From positions 1 to 10,244 of the forward strand of contig JAITVX010000102.1 of assembly GCA_031285575.1 (NCBI GenBank): 10,244 nt of DNA, in the 5' to 3' direction. Origin of the DNA: Bacteroidales bacterium (GTDB taxonomy: Bacteria; Bacteroidota; Bacteroidia; Bacteroidales; VadinHA17). A program made the position numbers and the translations under genes. The notes beneath the pieces are model-generated. The model made no database searches. It worked only from the letters and a program-made list of their open reading frames with translations, and had not been told where the DNA came from. Shown piece after piece: positions 1 through 5,385 of this stretch. Numbering within the stretch: position 1 is the first letter of the stretch; the number at the start of each line of letters is the position of its first letter.

Positions 1-264
1 CATCGCTTTGATGTCATTTGTCGAAGCAGGTGTAACCAGCATGAAGCAAGGAATTTGTATTTTTACATCCAACAGGGTATGTAGCTTTACCGCACCTTTA
101 TCCCGCTTGCAGGTAGCCCCACCTGAACACTGACAAACAGAGCGATATGGTCGATGATACTTTAGTGGAGAGCCGGATACTCGGAAACGTGTACGTCCGG
201 TTCGGAGGCGAGTGCTTGGAAACCGAACATAGTAATATGGAACGGCGCCGGGTGCTTAGCCTAC
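1..264 (+). mobile_element. Group II intron, 3' end (domains V and VI), truncated by window edge
   Basis: The catalytic domain V is at 170-203, exactly 34 nt. GAGCCGGA (170-177) pairs with TCCGGTTC (196-203), a CG bulge sits at 194-195, and an upper stem of 178-183 with 188-193 (one U-U mismatch) is capped by a GAAA tetraloop (184-187). Domain VI follows: 206-219 pairs with 248-262, leaving A258 unpaired as the branch-point adenosine, and the distal hairpin CATA-GTAA-TATG (228-239) is flanked by CCG/CGG. A258 lies 6 nt before C264, so the intron should end at 264 with a terminal AC. Bases 1-169 would be domain IV or the end of the intron-encoded protein. A frame is open from 2 to 133, but I do not recognise reverse-transcriptase or maturase motifs in it. 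The structure is read directly; intactness of the rest of the element cannot be judged. Confidence 0.85.
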
Positions 265-406
265 AATTTGTAGTGGTTTATAATACAAAAAGTTGATAGA
301 GCAGTTTAACGGTAATATCTACTGTCAACACTTCTGCGACCTCTTTATCTGTCCGGGAGGAGAAGGAATCCGCGACAATAAATTAACGAGTAAGATCCGT
401 CGTGAG

Positions 407-605
407 CTATCTCGGAAGATGGATATGGATCAATGAAAGCACGCTGCCACAGCGTGGGAATCTCTGTCTGGAAATATAGGTGTAAGGCTTCCATGTTGAT
501 TCAGGTGGCCGGTTTGCACCGAAGATGATTTCGTACATCTTTCCGTCTCTGCCGTTCACCTCGCGGACAGTTACCAGTTTGCCGGTAGTATTTTAAAGCA
601 TTCAT
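407..605 (-). pseudogene. Frameshifted small gene remnant, unknown function
   Basis: On the minus strand an ATG at 603-605 starts a short frame (MNALKYYRQTG...). One base out of register, a second frame reads KLVTVREVNGRDGKMYEIIF, continues through an ANRPPESTWKPYTYIS-like stretch, and stops at 407-409. The second frame has balanced, protein-like composition but no start of its own, and the two would join by removing a single base near 578-588. The simplest reading is a small gene broken by a one-base insertion. I do not recognise the family. It lies between the intron tail and other coding scraps, which fits a decaying accessory region. Its last third may already be out of frame, because a perfect 6-bp hairpin (CACGCT/AGCGTG, about 439-456) falls inside it. 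Confidence 0.35.
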
Positions 606-647
606 CGTGTCCTTAATAAGAAAAAACAATTTTGAAGAGCTGGTAAC

Positions 648-956
648 CTATTTATTCACAGGATTATGAATATTCATTACTCCTGCTTCTGCCGGAAGTA
701 CTGCTATTCCCTCCGCTTCCGGAGTTATGGCTTTCTCTCCTTGTGGAAAAGCCGGTTCCAACACAAAGCCTGACAGATAAGAAATATACGTGTTTCAAGC
801 ACACGAACTAATAATAATTAAAATCCAGTAAATCAACAATATTACAATATTTAAATCTATGAATATCTCGTTTACCGTGTGAAGGGCGGGGAAAATGTGA
901 AGGTATTGTTCCATTCCGAAAATACATAACAAACCGGTTACCAGGAAATTATAGGG
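648..956 (-). pseudogene. Possible decayed gene, one frame with an internal stop
   Basis: One minus-strand frame is open from 956 to the TAG at 648-650 except for a single TGA at 795-797, about 103 codons in all. The downstream part (SYLSGFVLEPAFPQGEKAIT, then a Glu/Ala/Pro-rich tail ending IHNPVNK) looks like real protein. The upstream part contains ATG at 912-914 (MEQYLHIFPALHTVNE) and then a very hydrophobic Ile/Leu stretch, which in AT-rich DNA could be chance. No family is recognised. Either the 3' end of a lost gene remains here, or the frame is fortuitous. Confidence 0.22.
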
Positions 957-1125
957 TTAAAACTCTATGTTTCAACAAATAAATATTTTCATTGAGCGAC
1001 TATTGCTAACTTATAAATGATACATTACACAATTTCTGACGACAATTCAAATGTGCAAGAAAAAACCACACCTCCATAAGAAAATGCGGTTTGAAATGTA
1101 TGTAATTCAAATGTATCCTATCCCG
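957..1125. other. AT-rich non-coding stretch downstream of the YugP-like gene
   Basis: No frame, RNA gene or terminator-like hairpin with a T tract was seen here. A 24-codon plus-strand scrap at about 858-932 (YEYLVYRVKGGENVKVLFHS...) reads well but is bracketed by stops and has no start, so it is not annotated as a gene. Confidence 0.4.
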
Positions 1126-1803
1126 TCAGTCTCTTGATCCAATGAATATCATCACGTAATACATCAACGTTGCCAGCGAGCCGAGTGCTGCAACAACGTA
1201 TGTGTAGGCTGCCCATTTCAGGGCGTCTTTGGCTTTGTCGTGGTTCTGATACGACGTAATTCCTGCATTCGACAACCATACCAAAGCCCGGCGACTTGCA
1301 TCTATTTCAACAGGCAGCGTAACGAAACTGAACAGCGTTGTGAATGCAAACAGCACAATTCCGGCCAAGAGCAGAGCTGGAAAAGTCTGTATAAGCAGTA
1401 CTCCCGCAAGCAGTACCCACTGCACCCATCTTGAAGCAAAACTTACCGCCGGAACAAGTTTCGACCTGAACCCGAGCCATGCATAGGCTTTAGCGTGCTG
1501 AACGGCATGACCTGTTTCGTGTGCAGCAACAGCGGCAGCCGATATGTGACGTCCGGAATATACTTCCTGGCTGAGATTGATGGTTTTGTCGGCCGGATTG
1601 TAATGGTCAGTGAGATACCCCTGCACGCTTACCACTCTTACGTCATATATTCCACTGTCGCGAAGCATCCTTTCGGCAACATTTTTTCCAGACATACCGT
1701 TATCGATCATTACTTTGGAGTACTTTTTGAATTTTGATTTCAATACCATGCTGACAACCCAGCTCAGTATCATAAAGGCGATGAAAATAATCCAGATATT
1801 CAT
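1126..1803 (-). CDS. Membrane-bound zinc metallopeptidase, YugP type
   Basis: A 225-residue protein of the neutral zinc metallopeptidase family that includes Bacillus YugP. The N-terminus (about residues 2-20) is a membrane helix. The zinc-binding motif is HETGH at residues 95-99, with His95 and His99 as ligands and Glu96 as the catalytic base. Downstream, LPVEIDASRRA at 163-173 is the second conserved block and probably supplies the third ligand (Glu166). Hydrophobic segments at about 116-160 and 198-222 put the protein in the cytoplasmic membrane. Length matches the family norm (about 225-235). The ATG at 1801-1803 is preceded by an A-rich leader (CAATAAAAAAT) and no Shine-Dalgarno, normal for Bacteroidetes. 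Substrates of this family are not well defined. It is transcribed away from yidD across a 139-bp AT-rich gap, so the two probably have separate promoters. It appears intact. Confidence 0.9.
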   Translation of the reverse strand: MNIWIIFIAFMILSWVVSMVLKSKFKKYSKVMIDNGMSGKNVAERMLRDSGIYDVRVVSVQGYLTDHYNPADKTINLSQEVYSGRHISAAAVAAHETGHAVQHAKAYAWLGFRSKLVPAVSFASRWVQWVLLAGVLLIQTFPALLLAGIVLFAFTTLFSFVTLPVEIDASRRALVWLSNAGITSYQNHDKAKDALKWAAYTYVVAALGSLATLMYYVMIFIGSRD

Positions 1804-1930
1804 ATTTTTTATTGTTTTTTACTATAAAAGTAACAAAAGGTTTGCCAAAAAATATTTTTGTAATATTTGCAGTCATTTTGTCAGTAAATACAGTATTGTC
1901 TGTTTAATTTATTTTTTTAAATACTGTTGT

Positions 1931-1938
1931 TATCTTTG
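1931..1938 (+). promoter_or_regulatory. Candidate -7 box for yidD
   Basis: TATCTTTG fits the Bacteroidetes -7 consensus TAnnTTTG exactly and ends 4 bases before the yidD ATG, so transcription would begin at or next to the start codon. No good -33 element (TTTG) sits 19-21 bases upstream; that stretch is T/A-rich. A chance match is possible. Confidence 0.35.
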
Positions 1939-1942
1939 CGCT

Positions 1943-2248
1943 ATGTTAAAAATTATCTCAGATATATTGTCGTTTCTTTTATCTGTTCCGGTGTTTTTTT
2001 ACAGATATACAATATCTCATCTGTTAAGACCTTCGTGCCGTTATGTTCCTTCGTGTTCGCAATATATGCTTGACGCTCTTAAAGCGCACGGGCCTTTTTG
2101 GGGCTTGCTGATGGGAGTTGAGCGTATTTTGAGATGCAGGCCTGGAGGAGGACATGGGTGTGACCCGGTGCCTAAAGTGCGTGCCAAATATTGTATTTTT
2201 AATCAATCTAGGCCGGAAAGCAGATTGAAAAAGCAGAAGATTAGCTGA
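1943..2248 (+). CDS. yidD: Membrane protein insertion efficiency factor YidD
   Basis: A 101-residue protein with the full YidD signature. An amphipathic/hydrophobic N-terminus (residues 1-24) is followed by PSCRYVPSCSQYMLDALKAHG (30-50; Cys32 and Cys38), GLLMGVERILRCRPGGGHG (54-72; Cys65) and CDPVP (73-77). YidD is a small protein at the inner face of the cytoplasmic membrane that assists YidC-dependent insertion of membrane proteins. The frame stays open upstream as far as 1610, but that part overlaps the opposite-strand peptidase gene and is not like YidD, so the ATG at 1943 is chosen. The basic tail (SRLKKQKIS) is common in the family. In many bacteria yidD lies with rpmH, rnpA and yidC; here none of those is adjacent, so it stands alone. 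Confidence 0.95.
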   Translation: MLKIISDILSFLLSVPVFFYRYTISHLLRPSCRYVPSCSQYMLDALKAHGPFWGLLMGVERILRCRPGGGHGCDPVPKVRAKYCIFNQSRPESRLKKQKIS

Positions 2249-2251
2249 TTG

Positions 2252-2430
2252 TCAAGCCCGTTTGTGCTCGCACTGTTTTAATGCTTGCACTTTTAAACAT
2301 GTTCCCCTCGTTATCCGTGTTTTGTCCATCCACTCGCACAGCTTCTCATTATTTGTGACTTGCTGGAAAAGAATTATATGAAGTCCAACCATTGCGGTTC
2401 TGTCAGCACGTCTAAATAATTCTTAAACAT
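2252..2430 (-). pseudogene. Possible frameshifted small ORF, unknown function
   Basis: A minus-strand ATG at 2428-2430 opens MFKNYLDVLTEPQWLDFI and stops at 2374-2376. Immediately downstream another frame reads LFQQVTNNEKLCEWMDKTRI and continues to a TGA at 2252-2254. Together they would make a protein of about 58 residues broken by one frameshift near 2371-2376. Composition is protein-like (paired Trp, acidic/aromatic spacing), but no family is recognised, and the length is short enough for chance. It converges on the end of yidD. Confidence 0.25.
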
Positions 2431-2650
2431 TCAGTATTCAACAGAGTTATACATTTTTACATCGGTTGACAGATATGGCGAGTCAACAATAAATATTGTT
2501 TTCGGTATGCTGTGGTATTGCCTGCAAAGGTTGCTGTAATTAATATGCACTGTAAAGCTATTTTAGAACAAGACACAGTGTTGTGCCCTAAGGTGCAACG
2601 CTGCAACTAAAAACGCAGAAGCCGGAATTACTGTGTGTTTACGGAAGGTG
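2431..2650. other. Non-coding gap between yidD and the tonB-type gene
   Basis: No convincing reading frame was seen on either strand. It contains two short inverted repeats: GTTGAC/GTCAAC (2465-2470 and 2482-2487) and CACTGT/ACAGTG (2548-2553 and 2575-2580). Neither is followed by a T tract, and neither has a visible role. Confidence 0.4.
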
Positions 2651-2682
2651 TCTGCGAGCAAAAAGCCAACTTCATACGTTTG
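2651..2682 (+). promoter_or_regulatory. Candidate promoter for the tonB-peptidase pair
   Basis: TACGTTTG at 2675-2682 is an exact TAnnTTTG -7 box. TCTG at 2651-2654, 20 bases upstream, matches three of four positions of the -33 TTTG. Transcription would start near 2687, giving a leader of about 83 nt before the ATG at 2771. Confidence 0.45.
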
Positions 2683-2770
2683 CCCCGGTTAAAAATGGCA
2701 CTATTTTGGAAGTGTACATCATATTTATTTATTTTGGCAAATCATATTATGCATACAACAGCAAACTGAA

Positions 2771-3565
2771 ATGTTTGGAAGTTTAAAAAATAGCTTTGAT
2801 TTTGACGACCTTGTTTTTGAAAACAGGAACAGGGAGTATGGTGCATTTCAGTTAAGGAAAAAGTACAGTAAGACGGTTGTTGCCGCCACTGCCGTTGCGT
2901 CGCTGCTTGCATGTGCAGCTGTCATACTGCCGGTTGTATTATCACTCCGCCCCGGTGTAGCATTGTCGGCAAACACGATGTACTACTCTGTGCAGATGGA
3001 AGGCCTCGAGCCGCCGGTCGATTTTATTGTCATCCCCCCTCCCCCACCGCCGCCTTCAGGTTTGGAACTTGTTCAGGAAACAGTTAAATATACACCGCCG
3101 GTAGTGATCGACTCTGTTTTGCCGGTGGAAGAAAAACTTGCCGCCGTTGATGAAATCATGAATCAGACTACTGCAGAAAATTCTGTTCCTGACGGTACAG
3201 GAACCGGAGATGACGTTTTTACAGGCATTCCTGGAGGTTCGGTCAATGGCGATCCTTTCTTTTTTGTTGAAGTGATGCCTTCGTTCAGGGGCGGCGATCT
3301 GAATACATTCAGAGAGTGGGTTCAGCGCAATACAGTATATCCACAGGCCGCAGTTGACGCAGAAATTGAGGGGCAGGTGCACATCACGTTTATTGTAGAG
3401 GCCGATGGTTCGGTGAGCAACGTAACTGTTGTTAACGGAGTTGCCGCAATAATAGACAACGAGGTTGTAAGAGTCATAAAGTCTTCCCCAAAATGGAGCC
3501 CAGGACTTCAGCGCGGACATGCTATGCGTGTAAGGCACTCTATGCGACTGAACTTTGTATTGTAA
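2771..3565 (+). CDS. TonB-family energy transducer
   Basis: A 264-residue protein that couples the cytoplasmic-membrane proton gradient to TonB-dependent outer-membrane transporters. The N-terminal cytoplasmic segment has the Bacteroidetes TonB signature FDFDDLVFENRNREYGAF (9-26). A single transmembrane helix spans about 35-58. A periplasmic linker follows, with seven consecutive prolines (89-95) and further PP pairs. The C-terminal TonB domain is about 164-264: PSFRGGDLNTFREWVQ, then VYPQAAVDAEIEGQVHITF, and the final strands ending RLNFVL. Length is typical for the family. No exbB/exbD is next to it, so it must use partners encoded elsewhere. A peptidase lipoprotein gene follows within about 40 bp and is probably co-transcribed. 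This could be the main TonB or one of several paralogues; the sequence does not decide that. Confidence 0.93.
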   Translation: MFGSLKNSFDFDDLVFENRNREYGAFQLRKKYSKTVVAATAVASLLACAAVILPVVLSLRPGVALSANTMYYSVQMEGLEPPVDFIVIPPPPPPPSGLELVQETVKYTPPVVIDSVLPVEEKLAAVDEIMNQTTAENSVPDGTGTGDDVFTGIPGGSVNGDPFFFVEVMPSFRGGDLNTFREWVQRNTVYPQAAVDAEIEGQVHITFIVEADGSVSNVTVVNGVAAIIDNEVVRVIKSSPKWSPGLQRGHAMRVRHSMRLNFVL

Positions 3566-3603
3566 ACCGTCAAAAACTCATGAACTGCAGTAATAATAAC
3601 AAC

Positions 3604-4758
3604 ATGCCGCAATATTTAACATTCCACTGCCTGCTTGTGCTTTGCATTGCCGTTGCAGGATGCAAAAAAGAACCGCTGTACGACAGCCAGCCGGCAAGCA
3701 ATAGCCGTACAATAATTGTGTATCTTGGTGTTGACAATAATTTTCGTGCCGAAGCCATACAGAAAATCAATCAGCTTACTGACAGCTGGGACAAAACAAC
3801 CGACGGCAACCTGCTGGTATATGCCGACACAGGCCGAAACCCTGCGCTGGTGCACATATACCACACCCCACAGCATGGCAATGTAGCCGATACCGTCGAA
3901 ACATACCCGGCAGAGAACTCGGCCAGTCCCGAAACATTTGCACGTGTGCTCAACCGTGCAAAAACGTATCGTCCTGCGGCATCATACGGCCTCGTTGTGC
4001 TGTCGCATGCCACCGGCTGGCTTCCTGTAGAAATGTCATCGCCAGGGCCGGTACTCAAGTCGGTTATAATGGATAAACAAGCCGGCAAAATCAATAACTG
4101 CATGGAGCTGTCAGATTTTGCCCAAGCCATTCCATATAAACTCGACTTCATAATATTCGACGCCTGCTTCATGGGCTCGGTAGAGGTTGCCTACGAACTC
4201 AGAGACAAGGCCGACTGCATTGTAGCCTCGCCAGCCGAAGTTCTTGTACCGGGTTTTGCATACACGTCAATGATGCAGCATCTGTTTGCGCCTGTACCCA
4301 ATTTAATGGCTGTTGCACACGAATTTTACGACTACTACAACGGCCAGACAGGAATGTCGCGCTCGGCAACGGTGAGCGTGGTTAAAACGACTGAACTCGA
4401 AACACTGGCGAATGCCGTAAAAAACATAACACAGCAAAACGCCTTTTATGATAAACTTGAAAACATTCAAACCTATGGATATGGAACCCAAAAGATTTAT
4501 TTCGACCTGGGCGATTACATGCTTAAACTCTCATCAGGAAGCCCGCAGGCTGCAACGTTGATACAGCAGTTTCAAGCAGCGCTTGACCGGTGTATTACAT
4601 ACATGGCATGCACGCCGTCATACTACTCCTCAGGGACGTCTGCAATGCAGCCGCTGAATGCATTCAGCGGACTGTCGGTCTATATACCGCAGGCCACGTA
4701 TCCCGTGGCAAACGAAGCGTACGGAATGTTGAAATGGGCGCTCGTAACCGGAAACTGA
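3604..4758 (+). CDS. Clostripain-like (C11 family) cysteine peptidase, lipoprotein
   Basis: From the ATG at 3604 the protein has 384 residues. A short hydrophobic signal ends in the lipobox IAVAGC with Cys20 as the lipid attachment site, and KKEP follows. The catalytic domain starts with the strand RTIIVYLGVDNNF (35-47). The catalytic His135 lies in VVLSHATGW and Cys188 in FIIFDACFMGSVEVAYELRD, the layout of clostripain-type peptidases, which cut after basic residues. The family usually has SHGTGW; here Gly is replaced by Ala. The C-terminal part (about 220-384) has no further motif I recognise. An in-frame ATG at 3580 (MNCSNNNN...) is an alternative start and would give 392 residues. The frame is also open back to 3493 inside the tonB-type gene, but that extension would bury the signal. 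The protein probably sits on the outer membrane or cell surface. Confidence 0.88.
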   Translation: MPQYLTFHCLLVLCIAVAGCKKEPLYDSQPASNSRTIIVYLGVDNNFRAEAIQKINQLTDSWDKTTDGNLLVYADTGRNPALVHIYHTPQHGNVADTVETYPAENSASPETFARVLNRAKTYRPAASYGLVVLSHATGWLPVEMSSPGPVLKSVIMDKQAGKINNCMELSDFAQAIPYKLDFIIFDACFMGSVEVAYELRDKADCIVASPAEVLVPGFAYTSMMQHLFAPVPNLMAVAHEFYDYYNGQTGMSRSATVSVVKTTELETLANAVKNITQQNAFYDKLENIQTYGYGTQKIYFDLGDYMLKLSSGSPQAATLIQQFQAALDRCITYMACTPSYYSSGTSAMQPLNAFSGLSVYIPQATYPVANEAYGMLKWALVTGN

Positions 4759-4788
4759 ACCGTATTTTTTACCATAAAACAGTGTCAA

Positions 4789-5065
4789 CTGTTCATCTTC
4801 ACTTATTTTCTGCTGATTTATCGTAACTTTTACATGGTTGGATATTTCCAAAAACCTGTTGTAACCTCGCTTGTTGACATTCTCTTTGGTTATCGTTCCC
4901 GACTTGCAGGCTATTTGTAAACGCCTTACCATCTTTGGGAAAGCCTATTTCGCGTAATTCATCGCTATAGTCGCTTTCAAAATAAAGGGTGGTTACGTCG
5001 TAAAATACAAGCCCGATATACCCACCTAAATCTTGTGCGTATGCTCTACGTTGATTTGTTGGATT
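4789..5065 (-). pseudogene. IS1634-like (DDE) transposase remnant with internal deletion
   Basis: Minus-strand translation gives AYAQDLGGYIGLVFYDVTTL, then YFESDYSDELREIGFPKDGK. This matches the region around the first catalytic Asp of IS1634-type transposases (YDVTTLYFE...DELR..GFSKDGK). One frame over, near 4932, the reading continues as ITKENVNKRGYNRFLEISN with VKVTINQQKISEDEQ after it, which is like the C-terminal part of the same family. The middle of the catalytic domain is missing and the two ends are out of frame, so this is a deletion derivative. It stops at about 4789, 31 bp after the C11 peptidase gene. Family assignment is from remembered motif patterns and is fairly confident for the YDVTTLYFE block. 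Confidence 0.7.
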
Positions 5066-5308
5066 TTATCCTGTAGCTATATCGTACAGTATACATTTGT
5101 CACTGCTTATTGCAATATGAACCCAGGGCAGCATTTTGCCCGCTTCTTTCTCAGGTATTACCTGCGGGTGATATTCTTTGACAATATCCTTCAATTTGAC
5201 GAAAGAACTTGAGTCATCAGAATCAATAACAGTATCATTTGATACATGTTTCCCAACCAATGGGGTTATGGTGTCAGATTTTAAGTCATTTATAAACCAT
5301 TGGCCGGT
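5066..5308 (-). pseudogene. IS1595-type (ISXO2-like) transposase fragment
   Basis: The minus-strand frame from 5308 reads QWFINDLKSDTITPLVGKHV, then DSDDSSSFVKLKDIVKEYHP, QVIPEKEAGKMLPWVHIAIS and SDKCILYDIATG, stopping at 5066-5068. This is the middle of an ISXO2-like transposase domain: a DDSSS..KLKDIV block followed by the LPWVHIAIS block that carries the catalytic His of IS1595 elements. Both the N-terminal third and the C-terminal part (the Asn-Glu-Phe..Tyr..Asn-Arg-Arg block) are absent. An internal ATG at 5258-5260 exists, but a 64-residue product would be non-functional. It directly abuts the IS1634 remnant in the same reading frame. Confidence 0.72.
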
Positions 5309-5385
5309 TTAAGCTATAGCCTTGTAGAGCTAATCTGCCGACAGACGGAACCTCTCCTGCTTAAAGGAACAAGGCTGAACCGGCC
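5302..5385. repeat. Imperfect inverted repeat spanning the feoB stop codon
   Basis: GGCCGGTT (5302-5309) pairs with AACCGGCC (5378-5385), and AGCCTTGT (5318-5325) pairs with ACAAGGCT (5369-5376). This gives 16 base pairs interrupted by 8 unpaired bases on one side and 1 on the other. The right arm encodes the last residues of FeoB; the left arm touches the edge of the IS1595 remnant. Between them is a small TCTG/CAGA hairpin. There is no T tract, so a classic terminator is not supported, but a stable 3' stem on feoB mRNA is possible. Confidence 0.5.

Noticed and set aside
1610..1942. Open frame upstream of yidD that would extend the protein by 111 residues
   Set aside because: It lies over the opposite-strand YugP-like gene, is unlike any YidD, and the family begins at the ATG at 1943.
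2465..2487. GTTGAC/GTCAAC inverted repeat as an operator or terminator
   Set aside because: It is 6 bp only, far from any start, with no T tract.
3035..3056. C-rich run in the tonB-type gene as a phase-variable tract
   Set aside because: It encodes the proline linker normal for TonB proteins; the longest pure C run is short, interrupted by other bases, and the frame is intact.
3056..4491. Several minus-strand frames of 60-160 codons opposite the tonB-type and peptidase genes
   Set aside because: They are mirror frames of well-supported genes, with no recognisable domain or sensible composition.
4779..4792. ACAGT-GTCA-ACTGT hairpin after the peptidase gene, as a terminator
   Set aside because: The stem is only 5 bp and the following bases are mixed (TCATCTTC), not a T tract.
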